A stretch of DNA of 64,000 nucleotides, from NCBI GenBank assembly GCA_964006375.1, contig OZ023265.1:147666393-147730392 (forward strand), read 5' to 3'. Below are positions 24,754 to 42,845 of the stretch, piece after piece. The notes beneath the pieces were generated by a model that was not told where the DNA came from, searched no databases, and was given only the letters and a program-made list of their open reading frames with translations. The first letter of the stretch is position 1. Every line of letters begins with the position of its first letter. This stretch comes from Tillus elongatus (lineage: Eukaryota; Arthropoda; Insecta; Coleoptera; Cleridae). The position numbers were made by a program, and so were the translations under genes.

Positions 24754-26809
24754 CAGTGTGTCCACGGATTGAGTGTGGGTAGGGTATGTGACAAAAAATT
24801 TTTGAATTAGATTATGATATTCTGGGAATCGCTCCTGCTTTGTCTTATACTAAGATGTTGAGGAAATGAACAAAATAAATTAATATACAGGGTGGTTTAG
24901 AATTGATTTAATTAAATGTGTTAAGAGTAAACTACCTTCGTTTATAAAAATACCGCAAAAAGTTATTAAGAAAACTCAATTTTCAGTCAGATCAGCCTAC
25001 TTTGAATTTTCAAGTAAATTATTAACATTTTTTCCCTATTTTTACCTGTGGTTTTCTGAACGCAGGTGCGCAAAGTAAGTAACCATGCAATGTTAAATAA
25101 TAATTTATTAGTAACAAAACGCTTATTGCTAACAAAAATCAAAACGAACAACGAAAAATAAAGAAATTATTCAAATGTGCTGCCACCAACCGATACACAT
25201 AACTCAGCTCGTTTAGTAAATGCTTTGTAGCCATTTTGAATATGTTGAATTGGAGTACTGTCAATTGCCTCTCTCAACCTCAGTTTCAACAAATCAAGAT
25301 CGTTGTTTAATGGAGCCGCGTAGACTTTCTGTTTGAGGTAGCCCCATAAATAAAAGTCCATTAAGGTAAGATCGGGATTTCTGGGAGGCCAAGGTATTGG
25401 CCCATATCGACCAATCCACCGCCCAGGAAATTTGCGATCTAAGCAATTTTGGACGATTCCTGTCGCATGTGCTGGGTTGCCGTCATGCTGAAAGTATGCT
25501 GTTTGTTTATCTTCTAGCGACATGTTATACAAATGATCTTGAAGAATATTTCCCAGCATTTCCAGATAACTGTACTGGTTCACATTCCGCTTAAAAAATA
25601 TGGCCCAATTATCCCAGTGTAAGAAATAGCACACCACACATTTACTTTTTATGGCATTGTATTCTGCAATTAACTCTACAATTTGGATTCTCCATAGACC
25701 AATCCCGTGCATTTTGGAAATTTACCACCCCATTAGTGGTGAAAGTGGATTCGTCCGAAAAACTAATACTTCTGCCAAAATTGTGAATTTGTAGATATTG
25801 CTCGCCCTACCATAAACAAAAATCTAATCATTTTGACTCGTCATTTTCTTCCAAAGTGTGTATAAGTTTGCTTTGAAAGGTTTCACCTTGTTGGTACGAT
25901 AAATTTGTTGCAAATGCGATTTGCTAATATTGCCAATTTCTAATGCCCTTCTTCTTAATGATAATTTCGGAAAACGCCTCACAGAATCCATAGCTAATGC
26001 AGCTGCAGCATTGTCTTCTTCATTTAGGTCGGATTTTATCTTCTTAACATTTAAAACAATCCCAGTACGCATAAATTTTGTAACAACTTTTGTTACACCA
26101 GTAGCGGAAACCGAATAAGTTGGCCAGCGTGCAAGGAATTTTCTTATGACTCCCTGATAAGAATGTTCTTCACCCAAACCATAGCACTGCACAATAAACA
26201 CTTTTTGTTCTGTTGTTAATATTTCTAAATACAGAAGCTTGCCGTTCGTGACATATAAAATTGACGTTTCAATTTTCCAAATAAGTAGTATCCCGGGAAA
26301 CGAACAACAAGGCAGAGCTCAAGTAGCCATGCAATTCGCCAATTATTGCTTCGAATATCCAATTTTGCGTTTACTTAACTTTTTTATTGGTTTAAATGAA
26401 AGCAAATCTACCCCAAGTTTAATTATGGTAAAGACATTTTTTAATATAGTTTCAAGTATTTTTTAAAGTACACCTAATTATAGAAGCCGTCGAACGACAT
26501 TTAAATAAAGTCGCAGCTAAAAAAATTCATAGTAGGCTGATCTGTTTGAAAACTGAGAGCCTGTCATAAATTTTAATTCTAAACATTTTTTCTTAATAAC
26601 TTTTTGCGGTATCTTCATAAACGAAGGTAGTTTACTCTTAATACATTTCATTACATCAGTTATAAACCAGCCTGTATATTAATTGATTTTGTTCATTTCC
26701 TCAACATCTGAGTTTAAGACAAAGCAGGTGCGATTCCCAGAATATCATAATCTAAATCAATTCTTTTTGTCACTTATACCTTACCCACACTCAATTCGTG
26801 GACACACTG
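24754..26809 (-). mobile_element. DD41D mariner-superfamily transposon, 2.06 kb, frameshifted
   Basis: The ends CAGTGTGTCCACGGATTGAG and its complement ...TCGTGGACACACTG are flanked by TA (24752-24753, 26810-26811). Left arm 24754-25010 pairs with right arm 26519-26809 (about 260-290 bp with a few indels). A second CAGGGTGG-type end lies inside each arm (24893 and about 26672), hinting at an older nested boundary. The transposase reads from right to left. The element has the same design as 33475-35542 but unrelated end sequences. Confidence 0.92.
25167..26222 (-). pseudogene. DD41D transposase, frameshifted
   Basis: From about 26222 the minus strand encodes LTTEQK, then VFIVQCYGLGEEHSYQGVIR, an N-terminal HTH, and LSLRRRALEIGNISKSHLQQ as second HTH (frame 26201-25824). 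After a break, SFSDESTFTTNG supplies the first Asp (near 25755). The last frame (25712-25167) has FQHDGNPAHATG and NPDLTLMDFYLWGYLKQ. Between the second and third Asp I count 41 residues, the DD41D spacing. Two frame changes between 25830 and 25680 and a missing stretch inactivate it. The C-terminus GGSTFE aligns with the GEHFEHLL end of the intact protein. Confidence 0.9.
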
Positions 26810-26819
26810 TAGGTAAGAG

Positions 26820-27632
26820 AAAAAGAAAATGGTATTCAAATCTGCTTGTTAAACCAAATTAATGAATTCCCTTGATTTCAATGATTGGATAAAATGCTTT
26901 ACCACAGTTTGCTAAACAGGAGGTCTATTTTAAAAGCTGGTATAAAAATAGCGCTGCAAATTAAATCATAACTTCTATATAGCTGTGACAATCTACTCTC
27001 CTCAAAGAGACGTTCTTATAAAATGAATTTGGGGTCCACGAGTTGACCACAAAGAACATATTCGTATTCCTCTACCCATAGACTTCTGAAACGTTATATT
27101 ACTCGAGTTTTAACGAAAATGTCAATTTCCACCAAATCACCCTACATTTTTCCTGTATCACCTGAAGCGATCTTACCCCAAAACTATAAGAAGCGTTCCA
27201 TTGTCGGGTGCTAACTGTACACTAAATTTGAAGATGATATCACAATTCGTTTTAAAGTTATTGCGCCTACTAGCAGACCGACATACATATCGACCGACCG
27301 ACAGACCAACAGAGAAAATAATTTTCGCTCCAGAATCAAGTTTTGTATATGCTTTGATACTTTTTTCGTCATTTTAGCAAAAAAAAAATTCGAAATTTCT
27401 GTCCCCGATATTTAACCCCCACACATTCAACCCCTAATTTAATTTCAGTACAGAATACAAGATGTCTGCTGAAATTGAAAGTTTTCTAATAAACAACCCC
27501 TAAAACGTTATATTATTCGTTTTAATAAAAAATTGTCAATTTTCACCAAATCATCTCCTACTCCCTGGAGCTATTTTACCCAAACACAATCCGAACCGTT
27601 CGTGTGTCTGGTGCTGACAATATATAAAAAAT
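26820..27632. repeat. Diverged repeat DNA, no gene
   Basis: Two related stretches (about 27085-27225 and 27510-27625), sharing ACGTTATATTA.TCG and TTTCACCAAATCA, lie around a GACCGACCGACAGACC run at 27290-27310. The run resembles 30660-30705. No coding content. Confidence 0.55.
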
Positions 27633-28998
27633 CTCGGGACGCAGCAAGTGCGTTATGGTAGTGAATTTTCATAAAACTATTTTTAATAGCAATAATGTGT
27701 GTTTTTTTTTAAGAAAGCAGGCATCAAATTTGGTTACCAGTATAATCTATATAGTAAAAACAATTGGCCATGTTTCATCAAAATAACTTTATTGTTAAAG
27801 TATTCCCGAAAAAACTCGTTTTTTGGTCAACCTTATAGGTTAATAGCAAATTGAGCTATTCAAATATTAAGCATTTGATTAAAATTCGCTACCATAACGC
27901 ACTTACTGCGTCCAGAATTTTTGTTCTTACAAACATGCATCATATTTCAATGGAAAATGCAAAAAATGCAATAACATTAGGCGTGTTTGATTAAAAAAAA
28001 AGAGAAAATTTGTATCACCAACGACTTATGGGCCACCCTGTGATTGTAGAACTAATTTTTTAAGATGTAGTTTAAGACACCCTATAATTAATATATACAT
28101 TTTTTTTCATATCTGGTACAACAGATATATTGAGCTTTATTGATTTTTTTTACGAATATTCTACAAAAATTATATACTATTAACGATAAACTCTATAGCT
28201 AAGACTACTGCCAAGCGTCATAGAAAGGGTCTATTTGAAATGAATTTTCTGGAAACATTTTATTAAAATGAAGGACAATGACGGTTGAAACTAAGACTTC
28301 AGGGTTTGTAAAACATTCTTCTTGAGACATTTTATTTCCATAGCCCGTATTAGATTCAAGTTATTTTCCTAAATATTGCCAATTTTGACATTTAAATCGC
28401 AACTTTGACGTTTTGTGAAAAACCCCAATTTATTTCTCTTTAAATACCTATAACTTTTTTGTCTTTTGACCTACAGAGCTAAATTTTGGGAGGTAACTTG
28501 CCTATAATGATATAAACCCGCGTATAAAATTTGGTTTCCCTTACTTTGTTAATTTTTGAGATATAAATTTTTTTCGAAATAAAACACAAAATTTTCGGGG
28601 AAAACCTCGTCGGATTTTCCTGGATAACAAACATATCCAAGCCACTTGCAAAAGGAAGGTACTCACCAATTTTGACGTTTAAAATCGCGATTTTGACGTT
28701 TTCAGGGGAACCCAAATTTATTTTTCTTTGAATGCCTGTAACTTTTTGTCATTTAACCTACGGAGCTAAATTTTGGTATGTAACTTAACTCTAATGATAT
28801 AAACCCGCGTATGAAATTTGGTTGCCCTTACTTTGTTAATTTTGGAGATATAAATCTTTTTCGATTTTTTTCGAAAGAAAACACAAAATTTTCCGGGAAA
28901 ACCTCGGCGGATTTTCCTGGCTAACGAACTTATCCAAGGGACTTGCGAAAGGAAGGTATGTGCCAAATTTTATCAAAATCGGTCTATTATTTTTTAAG
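27633..28998 (+). repeat. R1 copy a: M1, link and A modules
   Basis: M1 (27633-27926) has inverted ends GACGCAGCAAGTGCGTTATG and CATAACGCACTTACTGCGTC. The link contains ACGACTTATGGGCCACCCTG (28030). The A module runs from about 28130 to TTATCGGTGTGAC (28997-29010). It contains a tandem duplication (28378-28671 and 28672-28970), absent from copy d. The DNA then continues into a CA/TA microsatellite and, past an insertion, the B module at 30481. Confidence 0.88.
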
Positions 28999-29009
28999 TT
29001 ATCGGTGTG

Positions 29010-30400
<1,391 letters not shown>

Positions 30401-30484
<84 letters not shown>

Positions 30485-30720
30485 TATATAAACATATAAA
30501 GTCTGAAACTGACCTCGGATTTGGGTTCCGGGGGTCCTAAATAGCGCTCATTTGAAGAAATTTTTTCAAAATTCGAAAGTCGAGATCTCCTCATTAGTGA
30601 ATTTTTTTTAAGAAAATTCACTAAAATTGAAGACGATATCTCAAATCGTCCTAAATTTATCGTAGCTACTAACAGACAGGCATACAGACCGACAGACCGG
30701 CACACAAAACAATCGTTTTC
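30401..30720 (+). repeat. (TA)n and R1 B module of copy a
   Basis: TA tract 30401-30481, then AAACATATAAAGTCTGAAAC, TCGGATTTGGGTTCC, AGCGCTCATTTGAAGAAA and GAGATCTCCTCATTAGTGAA. This block follows the A module directly in copy d, so here it is separated from it only by the foldback insertion. Confidence 0.85.
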
Positions 30721-31879
30721 AACTATTTTTCAGAAATGTTTGCACCCTCTTTAAAAATAATGCAACATTTTTACTTTCCTGGTTAGCGCGCTTGAATTTT
30801 TATCTAACGGAACTAAAATATCACAGTCTATAACTCCTATTGGTTCAGGCATACAAGAGGTTTATTTCTTCGAAATAAGCATGCCGTTTGCATTTACCCC
30901 GATTTTACAATCACCCCCAGCTGACTCTAGTATAATAATGAAAAAGCTTTATATTTAATTGTGCGTCCTCTACATCACGCATCAATCCGAACTGTACGAC
31001 TAAATTCAATATTCATTAGCTTTATATTGCTTAGACCTAATAGAGCTTTTCCTGTCAAGAACACGTAAAGAACAGATATTTACTGAATAAGTTTTTTGGA
31101 AGTGTAGGTCAAGTGCGTGATAGAACGAAGGAAAACAAAAACTAAGATACGATTTCACAGCTGAATTAGTCCGTGTCCTTCTAGTGATACACTTTTCCAA
31201 CAGAGGGCACCCGTAGAGCTGAGCTGCCGTAACAAGCACTAGATTCTTATCGATAATGTGAACTTATGGAGTTGAAAACTGTCTGTATCTACCTTTGTGA
31301 AAGCTTCAAAGCCTATTTGATCGCTTATGTTCGACAGGTTTTACGAGTATAAAAATGTTTGTTGTTTTTATTTCTATTTTAAGCCATTTTAGTTAAAATA
31401 AATTCAGTTTTTCATCAGTTTTCGGAAAAAACATTTGCTCATACAAAATCACGACTTTTCATACCTTTTTCTACATCAGCGCTGTATGACTGCTTAGACT
31501 TATAACCAACGACAGTTTCAATTTATACAGGGTGTTTCTTAATAACTGTTAAATAGTTCACAAGCTAATTTTTCAAGTCATTCTAAGATAAAAAGCTCTT
31601 AGTAATATGTGGACAAAGCGTTTCGATTTGAAAACTCAGTGTTGAAAACAGTACTTTTTGTCGTTTTTTTTCGACATTTTGGAATTTTTAAAGATGAATT
31701 TTGAAGCTTTGTTCATGCTTTTCATTTTAAGGGTCTTACAAGTAAATATCATTAAGTATTTCAATATTACACAGGATTGTTTTCTTTTCAGGATTCCCGA
31801 TTTTATGCGACGGCTTTTTCTGTCCTTAAAATTGAGCTCCACATACCCTTCTAACACTTAATGTTATCTTACTTTTTTG
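30721..31879. other. AT-rich DNA, no gene seen
   Basis: A 77-codon minus frame (31239-31006) and overlapping frames at 31636-31861 are not recognised. No splice-supported exon seen. Confidence 0.45.
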
Positions 31880-31994
31880 ATGAATTTTGTTAAAAAAATA
31901 CTAATAAGGAGATTTCGACTTTTGAGTTTTGAAAAAAATTCTTCAAATGAGTGCAAACTGGGAACCCCAGAACCCAAATCCAGTGTCAGTTTCA

Positions 31995-32081
<87 letters not shown>

Positions 32082-32438
32082 TACTTAAAAAATTGTGGAA
32101 AAGCCGTCAGTTGCAAAATAAACCTCTTTATTAAAAGCAGAGCTTTCGGAAAAGTTTATTCCATTCTCAAGGATCTAACGCGAGTTTTACTATAACTAAT
32201 TATGAAAATACAAACATGAAAAAAACCGTTTTTTAAATTTGGCTGAAGTCAAATTTAAGAAACGGTTTTTTTCATGTTTGTATTTTTATAATTAGTTATA
32301 GTAAAACTCACGTTAGATTCTTGAGAATGGAATAAACTTTTCCGAAAGCTCGGCTTTTAATAAGTAGTTTTATTTTGCAACTGACGGCTTTCCCATAATT
32401 TTTAAGTAAATAACACTATTACCGTCACGAAAACTTAA

Positions 32439-32515
<77 letters not shown>

Positions 32516-33239
32516 ACCGATAACAAAAAATAAAGGGCCTACTTCGATCAAATTTGGTGAGTACCTTCCTTCTGAAAATGTTTTTTCCTAGAGATTTTGT
32601 GTTTCCTTTCGGAGAGCTTTTATATCGCTGGAAATAACAAGCTCATAGCAACCACATTGGTTACGCTAGTTTATACCATAAAAGTTCAACTATGCACCAA
32701 AATTAAGACATGTAAGTTAAAAGAAAAGTTATACGGATTTAAAGAAAAAAAATTGGGTGCCACTGATGACCAGGGAAACGCACAAAATCAAGAGAGTTTG
32801 TGTAGAAAATAAAACCTATTGTATATTACAGACAAGGATTATGTTTTTGTTTTGGCTCAAAGAGGTCAAGAAATGTCAGAAAAAATACTTTGAAAATTTT
32901 ATAAGTTTTCCTCTTACAACGTCAAAGTCCCGATTTGAAACTTCAAAATTCGCAACTTTTAGGCAAAGAACCTGAAAAGAATACGGGTTATGTGGATAAA
33001 ATGTCGGAAGGAGTTTGTCTTACAAACAATAAAGTTTCAGTTCAACCGTGAATTAATTGTTTTTTATTTTACTAAAATATTTTCAGAAATTTAATTTCAA
33101 ATAGACCCCTTCTCCAATGATTTGGCAGTGGTTTTAGTTATAGAGTTTATGGCTACATACTCTATAATCTTTAGCGACTTTTAGTAGAAAAAATTAATAC
33201 TCTATTATCTTGATACTCTATTATCTAGGACCCTTATTA
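31880..33239 (-). repeat. R1 copy e with nested palindrome
   Basis: Reverse-oriented B module (31900-31998), TA tract (31999-32075), palindrome (32083-32407), TA tract (32442-32512), then a reverse-oriented A module starting CACACCGATAAC and containing AAATTTGGTGAGTACCTTCC. The A module is truncated near 33200, where copy b begins. Confidence 0.82.
32083..32407. mobile_element. 325-bp near-perfect palindrome with Penelope-like motifs
   Basis: Arms of about 155 bp meet near 32245. Each arm contains TTGAGAATGGAATAAACTTT followed by TCCGAAAGCTC, a pattern resembling the degenerate hammerhead region of Penelope-like ends. On the plus strand it is at about 32321-32352; its mirror lies at about 32138-32172. 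No coding capacity. It is embedded between two TA tracts of R1 copy e. Confidence 0.8.
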
Positions 33240-33402
33240 TTTAATATTTATATATACCTTTTAGCGATTTTTTAGTGAATTTTCTTTAAAAAAATTCACT
33301 AATGAGGAGATCTCGACTTTTGAATTTTGAAAAAATTTCTTCAAATGAGCGCTATTTAGGACCCCTGGAACCCAAATCCGAGGTCGGTTTCAGACTTTAT
33401 AT

Positions 33403-33474
<72 letters not shown>
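33240..33474 (-). repeat. R1 copy b: B module and (TA)n, left part
   Basis: Reverse B module (TTCACTAATGAGGAGATCTC, AGCGCTATTTAGGAC, CCAAATCCGAGGTCGG), then TA tract 33405-33474 with one TAATA interruption. The other half of this R1 copy resumes at 35543. Confidence 0.85.
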
Positions 33475-37650
<4,176 letters not shown>

Positions 37651-38345
37651 ATTTGCAGTTTAGCTCCCGAACGCTTTTCAAAAAACTGTTTTCAGGAACC
37701 TGCCTAGGGTCCCCCCTGGATCCACAAACCCCAAGAAAAATTTCTTGTTCACACCCCCAAGGAAGTTAATTCGTTAATGCATTTTTGCATTTTTTATCTA
37801 AATATGATGCGTTTGTAAGAAAAAAATCTGAACCCCCCCAAGGAAGTTACGGGACCAGGAGTGAGTAGGGGTGCTGGGCGGGGTACGTAGTAAAAAGGAA
37901 ATATAAGCAGAAAAATCGAATCAAACGGGCTTGAAAACTGTCTTTTTTACATGTTGACTCCATATCCCCCTTAAACCCTGCCTACCCCGCACAGCACCCC
38001 TATGCCCCCAGGTGCCGTAACTTCCTTGGCGGGTAGGAACAAGACATTTTTATTGTGGTTTATGCAGCGAGGGTGGTTGTATCCACGCGAGGGGGAAGGA
38101 AAATCCCTACGACGAAGCAGCCACCCGCCAACCCCTGCCACAAGTCGAACCCCGGGGGGTGGGTCTGCTTCGTCGTATGCAATCCCCCCTCGTGTGCATA
38201 CAACCACCTTCGTTGCATAAACCACAAGAAAAACTTTTTGTTCATACCCCCCAAGGAAGTAACGTGACCTTGGGCAAATAGGGGTGCTGTGCCGGGTAGG
38301 CAGGGTTTAATGGGGATATGGCTTCAAATAGACAGCTTTCAAGCA
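37651..38345. mobile_element. GC-rich foldback element
   Basis: Arms of about 200 bp (roughly 37934-38145 and 38155-38342) pair: CCTGCCTACCCCGCACAGCA with TGCTGTGCCGGGTAGGCAGG, ATTGTGGTTTATGCAGCG with CGTTGCATAAACCACAAG. The composition is much richer in G+C than its surroundings. The left flank repeats TTCGTTAATGCATTTTTGCA at about 37552 and 37769. It splits an R1 M1 module. The four overlapping open frames (38002-38267) are reflections of the arms. Confidence 0.8.
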
Positions 38346-38690
38346 GTTTTTGTATAATTTCAAACTATAAGTAATTTTGATAAAATATAGTACATTGTTT
38401 CTACTACATAGGCTATACCGATAATCAGATTGATGCCTGCTCGCATTTGCTATTAAAAACATTTTTATGGAAATTCACTTCCATAACACATTTGCTGCAT
38501 CCAGACTTTTGAAAAATGTTTATATATTTTCAAACAATAAATTTATTTCGATGAAACATGGTACATTGTTTCTACTATATAGGCAACCAAGTTTGATGCC
38601 TGCTTTCATCAAAGAAAGACATTTGCTATTAAAAATATTTTAAAGAAAATTCGCTACCATAACGCACTTGCTTCGTCCAGAGATTTTTAT
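38346..38690 (-). repeat. Two partial M1 modules in tandem
   Basis: 38350-38505 and 38509-38686 both contain ACATTGTTTCTACTA.ATAGG, TTTGCTATTAAAAA and end in the CATAACxCA(T/C)TTGCTxCxTCCAGA terminus. They are the remainder of copy c plus an extra piece. Confidence 0.8.
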
Positions 38691-38693
38691 GTT

Positions 38694-39486
38694 AGATCGC
38701 TAGGAAAGATAGTTGGATACGCGGATGATGCTGCTATATTTTATAACGCAGCGTCATGGAATATACTCAAATCTACAGTTGAATCAGATTTTCGAAAAAT
38801 CCTGGAATGGTTTCAAAACCGATTGTTAACTGTAAATGCGGCGAAGACAGTGTGTATACCATTTTCATGTTACAAAAGAAACTTACCAACTTTTACCACC
38901 TGGGCAATATGTGATGGCATGAAGATAAAGAGTGTAAAGCATGCAGTGTATTTAGGTATTACTAAATACTCACACATGGAATGGGAGCACCACATTCTAA
39001 ATGTAACTAAAAATATTCGCTCCATGACTGTAAAATTTAGGGTATTGAAAGAGATGCTACACATCAAACACCTGAGAACTCTATATTATTATTTAGTGGA
39101 GCGTCACGCGATGCTGTAATAGCTTGGGGTGTGGCTGCGGGGTGCCATATAGCTCAATTGCAGATTGCTCAAAATTGTCTCATAAAGGTGATTTATGGTA
39201 AAGAACACACATATGCTACTGATTATTTATACGCTGAAACAAAACTGCTGGGTACTAGGCAGCTCTTCTATTTTAACGCTGCTGTATATCAGCATATTCA
39301 TCGATGTGAATGGAAGGAGTTGAGTCACAATTATAATACGAGACACTGCGCACACGCATCTAGAACGGAAAGAGCTAAGAAGACTATTGCACAGCGTTCC
39401 TATGCTTACCTTTGCGTAAGAATATATAATTATATACCGGCTCAAATTCGCCAGCAGTATAGACCTCGAAATTTAAAAACCGGTTA
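38694..39486 (+). pseudogene. LINE reverse transcriptase, palm to C-terminus
   Basis: Starts mid-domain with VGYADDAAIFYNAASW (YADD at 38718-38729), then WFQNRLLTVNAAKTVCIPF and HAVYLGI in the frame to 39119. A shift at the tandem stop near 39117 leads to AVIAWGVAAGC, LQIAQNCLIKVIYGKE and the C-terminal HNYNTRHCAHASRTERAKK block (to TAA at 39486). Missing the fingers and endonuclease. It abuts an R1 M1 end at 38686, so it was truncated by, or truncated, that repeat. Probably Jockey/CR1-like. Confidence 0.88.
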
Positions 39487-39895
39487 AAAAAAGTGGATAG
39501 TTGGAGTAGATCGTGAAATAATCCACAGGGTCATAGAAGTTAATACGCTGGTGCAGTGGTCTTTCCTTTACATTGTGTGTTTCTTATGCCTGGCGTCTGA
39601 TCTGTGGGCTCGCGCATGTGTAGGTTACCCATGAGGCTTAAAACATTTGGGAACAACAATTTGTCTATAGTCGAAAAAGAAAATGAAACGGAGCCAAAAA
39701 AAAATTCCGCGAAAACTTTTCAAATTCCGCCACTATTTGAGAGTGGCCTCTATAAGACATCTCGATTTTTTCGACGAATAATGCGTCATTTTCATAAGAC
39801 TCCCCTATCTATTGGTACAAACGCTGTGTCTAAATTTTTGATATTTTCCAAAAACATGAACAGGTGTGGAATCATTGAAATAACTCGAAAACGAT

Positions 39896-40090
39896 AAACA
39901 ATATAATTTTTTCTCTTTCTTACAAACATGCATTATATTTCGATGGAAAATACAAAAATTCAATAATATAATAGGTGTTCTATTAGAAAAAGGAACTGTA
40001 TCATCAACGATTTATGGGCCATCTGTGGCCTATATTTAAGGTATATAATTTTTTTATATCTTGTATAATAACGGATATGTTGTAAGCGGG
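39896..40090 (+). repeat. R1 link-module fragment
   Basis: Matches the link: ACAAACATGCATTATATTTC, CAACGATTTATGGGCCA and CTTGTATAATAACGGATAT. Confidence 0.8.
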
Positions 40091-40479
40091 ATGCTGGCCT
40101 GTTTTAGTATCTATTTATATTAAGACAAAAATTTTCTTACGGATAAATTTTGTCCTCAAGTTGGGGTCAAATGTAAGCAAGATGCTTACAGTTTCGGTAT
40201 CTAGGTTTATGATATTTATACAAACATAAATGTTTGATTTGATTTCAGAAAAGTTTATGAAAAGTCGCCATAGAGCTAAATATTTTAGGCGTAAATATAT
40301 CCAGCATAATATGCATAAAATATATAGACCGCGGGCAACGTTGAAATTGTGTGGTATTTAATTTGATAAATAAAAAAAATCACTGAGCCGGCTAAAGCGT
40401 GAGGTACAACGGTCAATTGAGTGCAAAAATGAAAGGAAATGTAATTATAAACGGCACTGGCAACGATAGGATGGGTGGG

Positions 40480-40790
40480 TAACCTCTAAATAGGCCACTT
40501 GAGTTGCAATAGAAACTTTCCGCAAACTCAGGGTTTTTGGGGACTCGGCGACAGAAAAAAATACGTGTCTAGAGGGACAGTGTGCAGGCAGCCGGCCTAC
40601 GGCTAGGCAGTGCCGCCGCGCGATAATCGTTAAGGGTTTCTGTTAAGTAAATTAAGAAGTAAGTGATATTTCAGTGAGAGAATTAGCTTTTGTTAGAAAG
40701 GGTGGTTATCGCGAAAGATCGAGGTTCAACGGCCATAGGGGCTGGTAGGGCAGAGTACAGAGCTGGTGTATTGCCTAGGATTTTTCTGGG
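40480..40790 (+). other. GC-rich segment with a strong splice donor; possible 5' exon or LTR
   Basis: From about 40540 the base composition rises (GGCAGCCGGCCTACGGC, GCCGCCGCGCG). It ends at TTTCTGG/GTGAGT (donor GT at 40790-40791). No ATG-led frame of substance precedes the donor. It could be a non-coding first exon of a plus-strand gene or the leader of a decayed LTR element; I see neither a TATA box nor a primer-binding site I would trust. Confidence 0.25.
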
Positions 40791-41939
40791 TGAGTTCGTT
40801 CCAATTAATATTTTTGTTAAATGTTCCCTAATTATTTTTATTAAGAATGGATCAGCTGTCTCGAGTACCGAATTTATTTTTAAAACTAAGATTGTATAGA
40901 TATTTCAATATAATATATTTTAAAGCATATGGGCTGTAAGCTAAATTAGTATAGATGATTGAGCTGTAGAGCGCTGGACTTATAATCACAGTGAATGAAA
41001 TCAGATTAAAATTTAGTTGTTGTTATAAGGGATTTTAGTAGAGAGGGAATTTTTGTGGATTTTATAATACGAGGAAGAGATAGGGCTTTGAGCCATGAGA
41101 GTTTAGCTGGGAGCTATAAGGGATAGAGAAGTGAGAGCTATAATTAAGCTAAGAAAGAGTCAATTATTAGACTAGAAGAATTATACCGGGGGCAAGAACA
41201 ATGTAGTTTTCACCGGTATCAACTTTGCATAACATTTAATCCATTCTAAGGGTTGGAAAAACCTCCTACACACTCCTGTTTAAATAACCTTTGGGATTTT
41301 TACTATTAAAATTTCAAGTTTTAGTTTAATTTTAATCAGACAGAAACCTTTGGAATTGAGGAATTTATTTAAAATAATTATTGAAAATTTTCTTTTGTTT
41401 AATTTTAATCATACGAGAAACCTTTGAAATCAAAGGGTGTATTAAAATTTATTGAGCTGTTTAAAATGTCATCTGTAACAATTTTATTTTTGTATTAAAG
41501 TAATTTTAAAAACTATCTGCTGGGTTTCATTATTAGCTTAGGAAGCGCTTAAATAGAGTTCATATTAACAGTTTCTTATAGGGTGACTCTGATTTACTGG
41601 GTATCCGCTAAGACTGAATACATAGTAAAATTCTGGGAATTTAACCCAGATGCTCGGTTTTAGTGTTCCAAATAAATTTAGGCAAGACCTCCCTTGAAGG
41701 TCGAAAAACCTAAATATTAGTTTCAAGGTAATAAGGGGTGGATTTTGGATACGCGTTCTGCCGCTCGAACGTTGCCGATTCTAAAATATAACTAAATGAA
41801 TAATTACTTAAATTTTAATAATAAATAGAATTAAAATTCACAGTCATTAGAAAAACCTTTGTTTTAAAGAAAAGTAAAAGACACGTAAAACCCCCCCTTA
41901 CAATATTAAACCAGAAATGTTCAACTTTACCGTAGAGAT
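40791..41939. other. No gene seen
   Basis: Two related stretches around TTTTAATCA(G/T)AC..GAAACCTTTG (41330 and 41405) suggest a local duplication. Otherwise no recognised feature. Confidence 0.4.
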
Positions 41940-42845
41940 GCGCCACCCCCTGTATATATGTAAACCGACAAAAACTGAAACGGACCCCAAATATGTGTTC
42001 GAGGAAGCCTAATTCGCGCTCATTTAAATAAATCTTTTTAAAATTAATAAGTCGCCGTCTTCTCGAAGACACTTTTTTTTTGTATGAAAATTAGCTAAAA
42101 ATTACAGACTATTAAAACATAAAGTCTATAACTGCAGCTAGAGGATCAGAGAAAGGGTCGTATTAAAATGAACTTTTTGCAAATATTTTAATAAAATTAA
42201 GGACAATGACCGTTGAAACTGAAACTTAAGGCTTTGTAGAACACACTTCTTACATTTCTCCTACATAATTCGTAATCGTTTCAGGCTCGTTGTCTAAATG
42301 TTGCCATCTTGACCTTGCAAGTCACGACTTTGACTTTTTAAGAAAAAAAAACAGGTAATTTTCGAAGTAGTTTTTCTGCTATGTCTTGACGTTTTTTGCG
42401 CCCAGAAAACTTAATATTTGTCAGTAATATAGGTAAAATAGATTTCGTTATCCACATAAAAAATTTTTGCCTTGTGCGTTTCTCGGAATATCAATGACAC
42501 CCAATTTATTCCTTAAATGCCTATAACTTTTTTTTTTCAACTTAGAGATCTAAGTCTTGGTACATAGTTTACTTTTTATAATGTGGGTACGAAATCAGCT
42601 TGCAATATCTTTGTTATTTCGGCGAAATTAAAGTTTTCTGACAGAAAGCATAAAATGTCCCCGGATTTTTCCTTACTCAAGCCACTTGCAAAGGGAAGGT
42701 ATCAACCAAACCAACCAACATATAAAAAATCCCGGATATGTGTTCTGGGGAGCCTAGTTCGCCCTCATTTGGGGAATTTTGTTCAAAATTCAAAAGTCTT
42801 CGATCGCCTCCATTTCCACGAAAATTGGCTAAAAGAAGGCAATAC
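41940..42845 (+). repeat. R1 modules in the order B-A-B without a long (TA)n
   Basis: B (41958-42065), A (42150-42715, with TAAGGACAATGACCGTTGAA), a short CCAACCAACCAACATATA junction, then a second B (42725-42840, with CGGATATGTGTTCTGGGG). It shows that A and B can occur in tandem and that the TA tract can be as short as a few bases. Confidence 0.75.

Noticed and set aside
27287..27312. GACCGACCGACAGACC run as a regulatory site array
   Set aside because: A short simple repeat also seen near 30680 inside repeat DNA; no evidence of function.
38002..38267. Overlapping 64-84-codon frames as genes
   Set aside because: All four reflect the two arms of the GC-rich foldback.
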